A DNA stretch of 64,000 nucleotides from Flavobacterium haoranii (GCF_009363055.1 NZ_CP045292.1:1612001-1676000); one strand, 5' to 3'; counted from the first letter of the stretch, positions 27,207 through 36,474 are shown. Numbers and translations: made by a program. Notes: generated from the letters alone by a model not told the origin.

Positions 27207-27638
27207 ATGTTATCAAAATCACAAGCACGAGCATTTTTTTTAGGAGGAACTGTAGTAACCTTTTTAGTCTTTATAGGCTTAACCGTTTATTCGTTCATGC
27301 CTAAAAATGATCAAACTTATCATGATAAGATTGATGCAAAAGTTATTCGAGGAAAGGAAATTTGGGAATCGAATAATTGTATGGGTTGTCATACCATACT
27401 TGGGGAAGGAGGCTATTATGCTCCTGAACTTACAAAAGTAATCGAACGTCGAGGCGAAGGTTATGTAAAAGCAGTTTTACAATCACCTGTACCGTGGGCA
27501 CCGAAAGGACGAAAAATGGTAAAATATCAAATGAACGATGCCGATGCAGAAGCTATGATTGCTTACTTTAAATGGATTGGTAATATAGATTTGAATGGTT
27601 TCGACCGTGTAGTATCACCTTTAGCGAAAGATAAATAA
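27207..27638 (+). CDS. norC: Nitric oxide reductase cytochrome c subunit NorC
   Basis: The 143-residue protein is anchored by one N-terminal helix (FFLGGTVVTFLVFIGLTVYS) and has a monohaem cytochrome c domain with CMGCH (about 59-63), and the axial Met in GRKMVKYQM. The pattern NCMGCHTILGEGGYYAPEL is typical of NorC. It passes electrons to NorB, which starts 21 bases downstream. Confidence 0.96.
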   Translation: MLSKSQARAFFLGGTVVTFLVFIGLTVYSFMPKNDQTYHDKIDAKVIRGKEIWESNNCMGCHTILGEGGYYAPELTKVIERRGEGYVKAVLQSPVPWAPKGRKMVKYQMNDADAEAMIAYFKWIGNIDLNGFDRVVSPLAKDK

Positions 27639-27659
27639 TAATCCAAAAAATATAGAAAG

Positions 27660-28994
27660 ATGAAATATAAATCACAAAAAGTAGCGTATTGGTTCTTTGG
27701 ATTGTGTATGTTATTATTTGCATTACAAATTATCTACGGTTTTATAATGGGCTTTGCCCGTATTGGAATGGATGGTCTTCACGATTTTATACCGTTCAAT
27801 ACAGCGAGAGCCGTTCACACAAATTTATTAGTAGTTTGGTTGTTAACTGGTTTTATGGGGGCAGCTTATTACATTATTCCTGAAGAAGCACAACGCGAAT
27901 TAATCAGCGTAAAATGGGCGTATGTTCAGTTAATTTCCTTAGCTGTTGTTGGTGTTTTAGCCATCGTTGGCTATCATTTTAATATTTGGGAAGGAAGAAA
28001 ATTTCTTGAGATTCCAAGAGAATTAGACTTTTTAGTTGTCGTAAATGTACTATTGTTTTTAGGACTAATTTTAGGGACACTCTTTAAAGCAGAAAGACGA
28101 ACAACAACTGCTTTAGTACTCTCAATGGGATTGCTTTTTGCAGCCTTGTTGTATTTACCAGGAATGATTTGGTTCGATAGCCAAGTAACCGATTCATTTT
28201 TTCGTTGGTGGGTAGTTCACTTGTGGGTAGAAGGTGTATGGGAATTGATTATGGGCGGTATTTTATCGTACTTATTAATCAAATTAACCGGAGTTGACCG
28301 TGAGGTTATTGAAAAATGGTTATATGTAATTGTAGGTTTAACTTTCCTTTCAGGTTTATTAGGAACAGGACATCACTATTATTATATCGGAGTAAACAAA
28401 ATTTGGTTAATTGTCGGTGGAATCTTTTCGGCATTAGAACCGTTAGCATTCTTAGCAATGGCATTATTTGCAGTATATATGTATAGAAAAGGTGAAAAAT
28501 CGCATCCAAATAAAATTGCTTTATTCTGGACAATTGGTGCTTCAATTGTATCTTTCATTGGAGCTGGATTATTAGGATTTGCGCATACTTTACCACAAAC
28601 AAATATTTATACACACGGAACATTAGTAACCGCTATGCACGGACACTATGCGTTTTGGGGAGCTTATGCTATGATTGTTTTAGCAATTATTAGTTATGCA
28701 CTTCCAAATATAACAGGGCGTAAATTATACGATAGCACAAGAGGTCATATGGCATTTTGGTTGTCAAATATCGGAATGTTAGGAATGACTGTAGCCTTTG
28801 GTGTTGCTGGTGTTGCTCAAGTATACATGGAACGTAAAATGAAAATGGATTTCATGGATGTACAAAACGAAATCAGTATTCACTTTGTAGTATTGTTGCT
28901 TTGTGCCACATTATTTACAACCGGAATTACCTTATACATCTTAGAGTTTATCAAATATGGTAAACCTACAGATGAAGCTCTAGTAAAAGAATAG
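27660..28994 (+). CDS. norB: Nitric oxide reductase catalytic subunit NorB
   Basis: It reduces 2 NO to N2O at a haem b3/FeB centre in the inner membrane. The 444-residue, 12-helix protein keeps every expected ligand: H53 and H329 (low-spin haem), H327 (haem b3), H187, H238 and H239 (FeB) and the second-shell E191 and E195 in VVHLWVEGVWE. It is the reference here for judging the altered NorB-like protein at 49.5-50.8 kb. With norC it forms a cNOR. Confidence 0.97.
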   Translation: MKYKSQKVAYWFFGLCMLLFALQIIYGFIMGFARIGMDGLHDFIPFNTARAVHTNLLVVWLLTGFMGAAYYIIPEEAQRELISVKWAYVQLISLAVVGVLAIVGYHFNIWEGRKFLEIPRELDFLVVVNVLLFLGLILGTLFKAERRTTTALVLSMGLLFAALLYLPGMIWFDSQVTDSFFRWWVVHLWVEGVWELIMGGILSYLLIKLTGVDREVIEKWLYVIVGLTFLSGLLGTGHHYYYIGVNKIWLIVGGIFSALEPLAFLAMALFAVYMYRKGEKSHPNKIALFWTIGASIVSFIGAGLLGFAHTLPQTNIYTHGTLVTAMHGHYAFWGAYAMIVLAIISYALPNITGRKLYDSTRGHMAFWLSNIGMLGMTVAFGVAGVAQVYMERKMKMDFMDVQNEISIHFVVLLLCATLFTTGITLYILEFIKYGKPTDEALVKE

Positions 28995-29041
28995 TAAAGG
29001 TTAGTTTTTAATCTTTGATTAGCGTTTAATAACTAACCCTG

Positions 29042-29096
29042 CCGAAACCAATTGCCCAGAGTTGTCACTGCCCGCTTTTGGTTTCGGTTTTTTTAA
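29042..29096 (+). terminator. Hairpin terminator between norB and norQ
   Basis: CCGAAACCA (29042-29050) pairs with TGGTTTCGG (29079-29087) around a 28-base loop, followed by T7. The large loop suggests partial termination, reducing norQ-norD expression relative to norCB. Confidence 0.75.
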
Positions 29097-29108
29097 AAAT
29101 AAATTGCC

Positions 29109-29894
29109 ATGAAAGTAGCTGAAAAAACCATTTTTTACAAAGCAGTTTGCTCTGAAATTGAAATTTTTAATCAAATCAACCAATTGCGATTGCCTTTATT
29201 ATTGAAAGGACCAACAGGCTCTGGAAAATCTCGATTTATCGAATATATGGCAAATGAAGTTAACAAAACATTAGTCACTGTAAGTTGTCACGAGGAAACT
29301 TCTGCAACCGATTTAATAGGACGTTTTATTATTAAAGGAAGTGAAACGGTTTGGATTGACGGACCATTATCTATCGCTGTAAAAAACGGTTATATTTTAT
29401 ATCTAGATGAAGTTGCCGAAGCACGTCCAGATGTTATTGTAGCCATTCACTCTTTAACCGATCATAGAAGGGAACTTTTTATTGATAAATTAGGTGAAAC
29501 CATTAGGGCACATTCTGATTTTCTACTAGTAGCCTCTTTCAATCCAGGATATCAAAAAGGTTTTAAAGAATTAAAACCTTCAACACGTCAGCGTTTTGTT
29601 GCGCTTTCATTCGATTATCCAAAGCCTAAAATTGAAGCAGAAATTTTAGTGAATGAAACAGGAATTCAAGCAGATATTGCTCAAAAATTAGTCGCAATCG
29701 GAACTAAAATCAGAAATCTTACCGAATTAGGGCTAACCGAAACCGTTTCCACTCGATTATTAGTGGACGCCGCGAAACTTATCAATAACGGATTACCAAA
29801 ACGATTAGCCGTTCACGTTGCCGTTGTTGAACCTTTAACAGATGAGCAAGAAACCATTCAAGCTTTAAACGATTTGTGCGATTTAATGATTTAA
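29109..29894 (+). CDS. norQ: NorQ/CbbQ-type MoxR AAA+ ATPase
   Basis: The 261-residue ATPase has Walker A GPTGSGKSR (about residues 33-41), HEETSATDLIGRF, Walker B ILYLDEV and the C-terminal sensor segments of the CbbQ/NirQ/NorQ group. NorQ and the VWA protein NorD, encoded 11 bases downstream, activate NO reductase, probably by inserting the non-haem iron FeB. Confidence 0.94.
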   Translation: MKVAEKTIFYKAVCSEIEIFNQINQLRLPLLLKGPTGSGKSRFIEYMANEVNKTLVTVSCHEETSATDLIGRFIIKGSETVWIDGPLSIAVKNGYILYLDEVAEARPDVIVAIHSLTDHRRELFIDKLGETIRAHSDFLLVASFNPGYQKGFKELKPSTRQRFVALSFDYPKPKIEAEILVNETGIQADIAQKLVAIGTKIRNLTELGLTETVSTRLLVDAAKLINNGLPKRLAVHVAVVEPLTDEQETIQALNDLCDLMI

Positions 29895-29905
29895 AGATTT
29901 GAGAT

Positions 29906-31672
29906 ATGGGCTTAGAATTAGACGAGATTATCTATAAAAGAGTACTCAAGTACTTTAAAAATAAACGACTCAATGATGCCGAAATTCTGAGCCGTCAAAT
30001 CAACTTATCTGATATCAAACCGCGATTGACTCTTTTTGCAAGAGCGATTTGTGGTGCGCCAATCGAAATTTTTCCAGCCGAACGAGAAGGTGGTTATAAA
30101 AACAAAAACTTCTTTCTTCCAATAAATTGTTCGCTTTTTCCAACAAAAGAGGAAAATCTGAAATTTTATTTTTTCAGAACGGTGTATTTGAGTATTCAGA
30201 AACAACTGAATTTGAATTGGGATAACCAAGATAATTCACCAGAACTTTCTTTGGAAAAAGCCTTTGAAACAGCGCCATTAGTCATTGGTGAAATGTTTGA
30301 AAAATATCCATCCATGCAAGAGTTTTATTATGATGCGGTTCCAAAATTACCCGTTAATAAAAAAGACCAATCCATTGATTATTCTTGGCTGTACGGAAAA
30401 TGGATGAAAAACACTCAAGAAATTGAAGATGAAAATGTGTTACAAAACTTTGATGACAATACTAAGAAAATAAAAAATAATGTTGTAGCCGAAACTACGC
30501 TTCATGCAAAAGCTGTTGAAGAAATTGAGTCGCTTACTATTGACAAAAAACAACAAGAAGATTATGTGCTTATGCACAGTTTCGAGAAAATTGAAACTGC
30601 AGAAGAATTCAACGGAAATTGGCGCGATTTTGATGGAAAAGATGATTTAAAAGATCATCAAGAAGCCTTGGAAGAAATGAACATGAAGTTTACGGTTCGG
30701 GTTGATGATATGGTGCATTCTGTATATCAAGCAGATTTTGTTGAAAACACTTCTATAGCCGAAAGTGCTGAAATAGATGAAAAGGGTTTTCATTTAAAAT
30801 ACGACGAGTGGGATTTTAAAAAACGAAAATACTTAACAGATTTCTGTAAAGTATATCCGAAAACCCAACTTAAAACACATTCGCCTTATTATAAAAACAC
30901 GATGGCGAAGTACAAAACCACTTTAAATGGTTTACGAAAAATGCTGACCAGTGTCAATAATAAAATGCAGCAACAACGAAGACAATCACAAGGTGACGCT
31001 TTCGATTTAGATGCATTAACCGATTTATATACCGACATTCATTCTGGAAAATCGCCAGACGAACGCATTTATTTATCTCAAAGAAAGAAAGATAAAGACC
31101 TTACTATTTTGGTTTTGCTAGATATTAGTCTTTCAAGCGATGGTTATGCCGCAGGAAATCGTGTGATTGATGTAGAAAAAGAAGTTTCCATTTTATTTGG
31201 GGAAATCCTGCACGAGTTCGATATCGATTTTGCTATTGACGGATTTTATTCCAAAACTAGAAATTTCACAACTTATCTCACTTTGAAAGATTTCAACGAA
31301 AGTTGGAACAAAGCCAAACATAAAATCGGAGCTGTTGAGCCTAATGGATATACTCGAATTGGTCCCGCTTTACGTCACGCTGGAGCAAGAATGGATCAAT
31401 TGGATGCTAAAAATAAATGGATTATCGTGCTTTCCGATGGAAAACCAAACGATTACGATAAATACGAAGGACAACATGGCATTCAAGATATTAAACAAGC
31501 ATTACGAGAATTGAACGAGCGAAAAATTAATTCGTATGCCTTAGCTATTGAAGCACAAGCCAAATATTATTTACCGCAAATGTTCGGTCAAAATCATTAT
31601 CAAATACTAACATCTCCCGTAGCTTTACTAAAATCATTAGTAAAACTATATGAGAAAATCAAACATCAATAA
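29906..31672 (+). CDS. norD: NorD, von Willebrand factor A protein for NOR activation
   Basis: The 588-residue cytoplasmic protein has a long helical N-terminal region and a C-terminal VWA domain from about 390: ILVLLDISLSSDGYAAG carries the MIDAS DxSxS, GYTRIGPALRHAG the Thr, and WIIVLSDGKPNDYDKYEG the Asp. It works with NorQ as an AAA+/VWA chaperone pair that matures NO reductase. Confidence 0.94.
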   Translation: MGLELDEIIYKRVLKYFKNKRLNDAEILSRQINLSDIKPRLTLFARAICGAPIEIFPAEREGGYKNKNFFLPINCSLFPTKEENLKFYFFRTVYLSIQKQLNLNWDNQDNSPELSLEKAFETAPLVIGEMFEKYPSMQEFYYDAVPKLPVNKKDQSIDYSWLYGKWMKNTQEIEDENVLQNFDDNTKKIKNNVVAETTLHAKAVEEIESLTIDKKQQEDYVLMHSFEKIETAEEFNGNWRDFDGKDDLKDHQEALEEMNMKFTVRVDDMVHSVYQADFVENTSIAESAEIDEKGFHLKYDEWDFKKRKYLTDFCKVYPKTQLKTHSPYYKNTMAKYKTTLNGLRKMLTSVNNKMQQQRRQSQGDAFDLDALTDLYTDIHSGKSPDERIYLSQRKKDKDLTILVLLDISLSSDGYAAGNRVIDVEKEVSILFGEILHEFDIDFAIDGFYSKTRNFTTYLTLKDFNESWNKAKHKIGAVEPNGYTRIGPALRHAGARMDQLDAKNKWIIVLSDGKPNDYDKYEGQHGIQDIKQALRELNERKINSYALAIEAQAKYYLPQMFGQNHYQILTSPVALLKSLVKLYEKIKHQ

Positions 31673-31673
31673 A

Positions 31674-32642
31674 ATGTCAACATCAGAAACACATACAAAA
31701 GTGATTGAAGGACATCCTATTCATACTTATTTTGTAGAAACCGATTTGATTCATCAATTATTAGAAGAATTAAATAGTATTAATCCAAAAGAAGAATTTC
31801 AGAAATTTTATAACATTTTCAATCATTTAGCAACTGTTGAAAGACGATTTGAACGAAAAGAAAATCAATTATTTCCGTTTTTAGAACAAAAAGGCTGGAC
31901 AGGACCTTCTCGAAATATGTGGTCGTTTCACGATACGATTAGAGAAATGTTTCGAATTGTTAGAAAAAATTTAGAAGACCAAGATTTTACTTCAGCCAAG
32001 CATAATACCAATTTGATTTCTCAAAATTTATATCGTCTATTAGAAGTAGAAGAAAACGTTTTATTTCCGAATGCTTTAGAAATGTTATCAGATGAAGATT
32101 GGATAAAAATGCGAAAAGGTGAAGACGAAATTGGTTGGATGTTGACAGAAACTCCACCAAAATTTCCAAAAGAATCAGAATACATTCATCCTTCTCAAGA
32201 TACAGAATGCAGAACCGATGTGGTTTTCAACGAAAACGCAACGCATTACGATGAAGGCTTTATGACTGTTGAACAAGTGAACTTACTATTCAAAACATTA
32301 CCAATTGATTTAACGTATGTAGATGAAAACGATAAAGTAATTTTCTACAATCGCGGTGAAGAACGTGTTTTTCCGAGAAGTGCTGGAATTATTGGTAGAG
32401 AAGTTCGTTTTTGTCATCCGCCTAAAAGTGTGGATACCGTTTTGCAAATTTTAGAAGCGTTTAGAAAAGGCGAACAAAACGAAGCTTCTTTCTGGATTAA
32501 CTACAAAGAGCGTCTGATTTACATTCGTTATTTCGCAGTTCATGATGCTCAGAAACATTACAAAGGCGTAATCGAAATGTCACAAGATATTACCGACATC
32601 AAGCAAATTAATGGAGAAAAAAGATTGTTAGAATGGAGATAA
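31674..32642 (+). CDS. Hemerythrin-like plus PAS domain protein (DUF438-like)
   Basis: Starting at ATG 31674 (one base past the norD stop) gives 322 residues. Residues 10-140 form a hemerythrin/HHE-type bundle with HPIHTYFVETDLIHQL, ERRFERKENQLFPFLE, WSFHDTIREMF and EEENVLFPNAL. Residues 190-320 form a PAS domain (LPIDLTYVDENDKVIFYNRGEERVF, VRFCHPPKSVDTVLQIL). The combination suggests a di-iron or haem sensor of NO or O2, or a component of NO handling; the partner is unknown. An in-frame earlier ATG at 31650 would overlap norD and is less likely. Confidence 0.8.
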   Translation: MSTSETHTKVIEGHPIHTYFVETDLIHQLLEELNSINPKEEFQKFYNIFNHLATVERRFERKENQLFPFLEQKGWTGPSRNMWSFHDTIREMFRIVRKNLEDQDFTSAKHNTNLISQNLYRLLEVEENVLFPNALEMLSDEDWIKMRKGEDEIGWMLTETPPKFPKESEYIHPSQDTECRTDVVFNENATHYDEGFMTVEQVNLLFKTLPIDLTYVDENDKVIFYNRGEERVFPRSAGIIGREVRFCHPPKSVDTVLQILEAFRKGEQNEASFWINYKERLIYIRYFAVHDAQKHYKGVIEMSQDITDIKQINGEKRLLEWR

Positions 32643-33205
32643 AAGAAAAATCAATATACTATCCGCCAGGTGGCATTTTAATTTGGATTATTACTTATTT
32701 GGAGCTTATCACTTTCGGAATGGCAATTTTAGCATTAGCGTATTACGGTTCAGAAGAGCGTGAATTATTTCATAACAGTAGTTTAAAACTGAATAAAAAA
32801 ATTGGAACAATAAATACGATTTTGTTGTTAACTAGTGGTTTTTTTGTAGCCAAAGGAATTCATTTTTTTAAAGCCGCTAATATCAAAAAGACGTTGTTTT
32901 ATTTCAATTGTGCAATGGTTGGAGGTCTTGGATTTTTAGTTTTAAAATCATTTGAATATTACGAAAAATTAGACGCCGGATTACACATGGATTACAATTC
33001 GTTTTTTAGATTTTATTGGCTATTAACGGGTTTTCATTTTATACATGTAGTTGTTGGATTGGTAATTTTATTAGTAATTACGTTTTCCATTAGAAAAAAA
33101 CAAACAGAAGCAACCTTTGAAAACATCGAAGCTAGCGCCAGTTTTTGGCACATGTGCGATTTAATTTGGTTGCTTTTATTTCCAGTACTTTATTTACTTT
33201 TTTAA
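32633..33205 (+). CDS. norE: NorE-like cytochrome c oxidase subunit III homologue
   Basis: The 190-residue protein has five transmembrane helices and family signatures IIQ-like LITFGMAILALAYYG, FFVAKGIHFFKA, FRFYWLLTGFHFIHVVVG and ASFWHMCDLIWLLLFPVLYLLF, matching the COX3-like NorE family. It overlaps the previous gene by 10 bases. NorE is thought to support NOR assembly or stability. Confidence 0.9.
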   Translation: MEIKEKSIYYPPGGILIWIITYLELITFGMAILALAYYGSEERELFHNSSLKLNKKIGTINTILLLTSGFFVAKGIHFFKAANIKKTLFYFNCAMVGGLGFLVLKSFEYYEKLDAGLHMDYNSFFRFYWLLTGFHFIHVVVGLVILLVITFSIRKKQTEATFENIEASASFWHMCDLIWLLLFPVLYLLF

Positions 33206-33215
33206 ATGATAGATT

Positions 33216-33455
33216 ATGAAAGATACAATTTCTTCTACGTTTATTTTGTTGTTGGCACTAACTGTAATTGCTGCTTTTTTAGCATTAAATGTAAGTGCAG
33301 AGATTATGGCAACAACGGTTGTGACTTTAGCTTTAATTAAGTTTTGGTTGGTAGCTTTTCAATTTATGGAATTAAAAAAAGCGCATCCTTTTTGGAAATA
33401 TATGATTTTAGGTTTTGGTAGTTTAATGATGATAATTTTGATCATTTTACTTTAA
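33216..33455 (+). CDS. norF: NorF-like small membrane protein (cytochrome oxidase subunit IV family)
   Basis: This 79-residue protein has three hydrophobic segments (FILLLALTVIAAFLAL, ATTVVTLALIKFWLVAF, KYMILGFGSLMMIILIILL) and the KFWLVAFQFMELKKAH motif of the COX4-like pro family. It follows norE by 10 bases as NorF does in other nor operons. The name is based on position and topology. Confidence 0.78.
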   Translation: MKDTISSTFILLLALTVIAAFLALNVSAEIMATTVVTLALIKFWLVAFQFMELKKAHPFWKYMILGFGSLMMIILIILL

Positions 33456-33466
33456 TGTTTTGAGTG

Positions 33467-33510
33467 ATGATAATAATCATATATCAAACTAACTAATTTA
33501 ATTCTATTTG
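33467..33510 (+). promoter_or_regulatory. CRP/FNR-type box and promoter before the 605-residue unknown gene
   Basis: ATGAT-AATA-ATCAT at 33467-33480 (centre 33473.5) and a -7-like TCTATTTG ending at G 33510, again 36.5 bp from the centre. This places the following two genes in the denitrification regulon. Confidence 0.8.
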
Positions 33511-33555
33511 TAATTGGTTTTTATTAAGTAGATAGAAATTAACAATTAAAACAAT

Positions 33556-35373
33556 ATGACTTTACAACAAAACGTACACACTTTTCACATTCCTGTTATG
33601 GGATTGGCTTTTACTATTGATAGTCCAATACGTGTGGCACAATACGGAATTGATTCTGTAATTTCGATTATGGATGACGATTTGATTGAAAAAATGACTG
33701 CTTTTTATGCTAAAAAATTCAAGCAACCTTATGAAGAAATCTCGCAAAAAGTAGAAGATTTTAGAGCGATAAGAATTACCAATTATTTGAATTTACTCGA
33801 TACAGTTGTTACTCAAAAGTTCGAAAGTTTCAAATCTGAATTAATTGAAAAAAGAACCCAATTAGAAGATTTCATCGCCATTTTGCCAACAACATCAGAA
33901 TTGAAACTCAAATTAGAACATTTAATCGATTCAAGAAAAAACAATATGGTGGAATTAAAAACAATTCTTGACCATCATTTTGCACCAGGAAGTATCGATG
34001 TGAATATCATGACTAAAATTGATAAAGATAATTTTAGTGAAGACGAACAATTGCCAGTAATTTATAACGATGCGCATGCCGCTTTACGAGGTTTTGTAAA
34101 CAGTACCACAAATTCATCGATAGTTTTTTCTGCCGGAATGAACCCAAGATTGTATAGTTACATGGAAACTTTCGATGCATTTTACCCCAATGCAAACGGA
34201 CAATTTCAAAAGAAAATCATTTTGAAAGTAAGCGATTTTCGTTCGGCAATGATTCAAGGAAATTTTCTAGCTAAAAAAGGACTTTGGGTTTCTGAATATC
34301 GAATCGAATCGGGACTAAATTGTGGTGGTCACGCTTTTGCCACGGATGGATTTTTATTAGGTCCAATTTTAGAAGAATTCAAAAACAAAAAAGACGAGTT
34401 GATTCAATCGGCTTATTTGCTATTGATAAATGCTTTAACTTCAAAAAATAAGGAAGTACCAAACGAACCACCTATTTTAAAAATTACAGTTCAAGGTGGC
34501 GTAGGAACAGCAGAGGAACATCAGTTTTTATTAGACCATTATCAAGTGGATGCTGTAGGTTGGGGCTCACCATTTCTTTTAGTTCCAGAAGCTACTTCAG
34601 TTGATGCTGAAACTAGAAAATTATTGGCTGATGCGAAAGAAAAAGATTTGTATTTGAGTAACATTTCGCCTTTGGGAGTTCCGTTCAATACGATTAAAGG
34701 CATGACAAATGATTTCTTTAAAAGCCAACGCATCGCTTCGGGAAAAGCAGGAAGTTCTTGTCCAAAGAAGTATTTAGCGTTAAGTAAAGAATACAAAAAA
34801 GAAGGCACTTGTACCGCATCTAAAAAACATCAAGATAAGAAAATAGAAGAATTAGAAGCAAAACGCAATAGCATTACGTTCGAAGTTTACAACAAAGAAT
34901 ATAATTCAATTACAGAAAAATCATGTTTGTGTGTGGGATTAGCAAATGCAAGTCTTATCGAATTAGGAATTCCAATTAAGGGTCAAGCACAAGGCGTTGT
35001 GATTTGTCCTGGTCCAAATATGGCTTATTTTTCTAGAGAATTTTCATTGAAAGAGATGATTCAGCACATTTACGGCAAGAAGGAAATCGAAAAAAATACC
35101 AATAGACCTAATATGTTTGTGAAAGAATTAGGTTTGTATGTTTCCTATTTGTCCAACCAAATTACTGATGCTTTCGAAATAACACCCCAACAAATAAAAA
35201 AATGGGAGGCTTTTCAAAATAATTTAATTCAAGGGATTTCGTATTATGAAAGCTTGTTCAAAAATAAATTCATTCAAAGCGCAAACGAGATACAGAATGA
35301 TCTTTTGGTTTTAAAAGAGAAATTAAATAATTTACAATTAAACACATTTAAATATGGAAAAGCATCAATATAA
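33556..35373 (+). CDS. Unknown 605-residue protein, probable TIM-barrel flavoprotein with Cys-rich C-terminal half
   Basis: I cannot name this protein. Residues 10-40 (FHIPVMGLAFTIDSPIRVAQ) look like the first strand and helix of a nitronate-monooxygenase or FabK-like barrel, NCGGHAFATDG (255-265) and QGGVGTAEEHQFLLDHYQVD (313-332) resemble its flavin phosphate-binding end, and WGSPFLLVPEA follows. Six cysteines (256, 402, 419, 457, 459, 484; CPKKY, CTASKK, CLCVG, CPGPN) are grouped in a way that could hold an Fe-S cluster. The C-terminal 100 residues are helical. Its own CRP/FNR-type box and a 20-base overlap with osmC imply a role in NO or nitrite metabolism. No signal peptide, so cytoplasmic. 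Confidence 0.8.
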   Translation: MTLQQNVHTFHIPVMGLAFTIDSPIRVAQYGIDSVISIMDDDLIEKMTAFYAKKFKQPYEEISQKVEDFRAIRITNYLNLLDTVVTQKFESFKSELIEKRTQLEDFIAILPTTSELKLKLEHLIDSRKNNMVELKTILDHHFAPGSIDVNIMTKIDKDNFSEDEQLPVIYNDAHAALRGFVNSTTNSSIVFSAGMNPRLYSYMETFDAFYPNANGQFQKKIILKVSDFRSAMIQGNFLAKKGLWVSEYRIESGLNCGGHAFATDGFLLGPILEEFKNKKDELIQSAYLLLINALTSKNKEVPNEPPILKITVQGGVGTAEEHQFLLDHYQVDAVGWGSPFLLVPEATSVDAETRKLLADAKEKDLYLSNISPLGVPFNTIKGMTNDFFKSQRIASGKAGSSCPKKYLALSKEYKKEGTCTASKKHQDKKIEELEAKRNSITFEVYNKEYNSITEKSCLCVGLANASLIELGIPIKGQAQGVVICPGPNMAYFSREFSLKEMIQHIYGKKEIEKNTNRPNMFVKELGLYVSYLSNQITDAFEITPQQIKKWEAFQNNLIQGISYYESLFKNKFIQSANEIQNDLLVLKEKLNNLQLNTFKYGKASI

Positions 35374-35782
35374 TTTAGATTTAGAGTGGATTGGAGAGCG
35401 CAAAGGAGTACTTTCATCTCCTGAATTTTCATCTACAATTGAAGTAGTAACACCGCCAGAATTCGATAAAGGAATTGCTGGATTTTGGTCGCCAGAACAT
35501 TTATTTACTGCAGCAGTTCAAAGTTGTTTTATGACTACTTTTTTAGCAATTGCCGATTTTTCAAAATTAGAAGTTTTAAATTTTAACTGTAAAGCAACAG
35601 GTATTCTAGAAAAAGTTGAAGATAAATTTCTCATGACAGAAGTAATTTTAGAGCCTTCACTAAAATTAAAAAACAATGAAGAAAAAGAAAAGGCTAATAA
35701 AATCATCGCAAAAGCAGAAAAGGCATGTCTTATTTCTAATTCAATATTAACAAATGTTATTTTAAAAGAAACAAAATTCTAA
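35354..35782 (+). CDS. OsmC-family thiol-dependent protein
   Basis: A 142-residue OsmC/Ohr fold protein with the two conserved cysteines in AVQSCFMTTFLAIAD (about 56) and AEKACLISNSIL (about 124). The family reduces organic hydroperoxides or other reactive species using the Cys pair. Its start lies inside the previous gene (20-base overlap), so the two proteins are translationally coupled and probably act on the same stress. Confidence 0.9.
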   Translation: MEKHQYNLDLEWIGERKGVLSSPEFSSTIEVVTPPEFDKGIAGFWSPEHLFTAAVQSCFMTTFLAIADFSKLEVLNFNCKATGILEKVEDKFLMTEVILEPSLKLKNNEEKEKANKIIAKAEKACLISNSILTNVILKETKF

Positions 35783-35804
35783 ATTCAATTTCTTTTACTG
35801 TTTT

Positions 35805-35836
35805 AAACCTTCAATAATTACATTGAAGGTTTTTGT
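35805..35836 (+). terminator. Terminator after osmC
   Basis: AAACCTTCAAT (35805-35815), loop AATTAC, ATTGAAGGTTT (35822-35832), then TTTG. Confidence 0.85.
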
Positions 35837-35840
35837 GTTT

Positions 35841-35884
35841 ATGATTGTAATCATACCACAATTTGTTTAATTAAAGGAACTTTG
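35841..35884 (+). promoter_or_regulatory. CRP/FNR-type box and promoter of the nos operon
   Basis: ATGAT-TGTA-ATCAT at 35841-35854 (centre 35847.5) with GAACTTTG ending at G 35884, a 36.5-bp spacing. An apparent TTG start at 35882 is part of the promoter, so the cytochrome gene begins at ATG 35915. Confidence 0.82.
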
Positions 35885-35914
35885 TATTATAATTTATTAA
35901 AATCAAATTCAATT

Positions 35915-36400
35915 ATGAACAAATTAGTATTATTAGCATTAACGTTTGCAATGTTTATTGCTTGTGGTAAAAAAGAAAATCAAGATGATTTTTCAAAACC
36001 AGCTGCATCAGAATCTAATGAAACAACTACTGAGACAAATTCTTCTTCTGATTATGATCCACATCGAGGAGAAGGGAAATTTGAAAATGTAGACTTAGGC
36101 ACTGGTTTAAATGGTGCAATGGCAGATGCTGGACAAAAAGTGGCTGAAGTTAAATGTACTTCATGTCATAAATTAACAGAAGAGAAATTAGTTGGACCAG
36201 GTTGGAAAGGAGTAACTGAAAGAAGAAAACCAGAATGGATTATGAACTTTATCACAAACCCCGACCCAATGATAGACAAAGATCCAGAATTACAAGCTCA
36301 ATTAGAAATTTGTTTAGTAAGAATGCCTAATCAAGGTGTTGGTGATGATGAAGCAAGACAAATTTTAGAATTTATGCGTAAAAATGATGGCGTAAATTAA
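35915..36400 (+). CDS. Monohaem cytochrome c lipoprotein of the nos operon
   Basis: ATG 35915 gives 161 residues with a lipoprotein signal (TFAMFIACGKK), an acidic/Ser/Thr linker and a class I cytochrome c domain: VKCTSCHKLTEEKLVGPGWKGV and axial Met in RMPNQGVGDDEARQIL. Clade-II nos clusters often start with such a cytochrome, which probably donates electrons to NosZ. A hairpin separates it from nosZ. Confidence 0.92.
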   Translation: MNKLVLLALTFAMFIACGKKENQDDFSKPAASESNETTTETNSSSDYDPHRGEGKFENVDLGTGLNGAMADAGQKVAEVKCTSCHKLTEEKLVGPGWKGVTERRKPEWIMNFITNPDPMIDKDPELQAQLEICLVRMPNQGVGDDEARQILEFMRKNDGVN

Positions 36401-36417
36401 AACTAACAATTTATTGT

Positions 36418-36449
36418 AATTGTAAATTGGGTGAAAGCGGTTTACAATT
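36418..36449 (+). ncRNA. Intra-operon hairpin between cytochrome c and nosZ
   Basis: AATTGTAAA (36418-36426) pairs perfectly with TTTACAATT (36441-36449) around a 14-base loop. No U tract follows, so it is not a normal terminator. It may set mRNA processing or stability and so the relative amounts of cytochrome and NosZ. Confidence 0.5.
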
Positions 36450-36474
36450 AAATAAAAAAATAAATTTTATAAGT

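Noticed and set aside
35882..35914. TTG start for the nos cytochrome
   Set aside because: The TTG is part of the -7 promoter element; ATG 35915 opens a proper lipoprotein signal.
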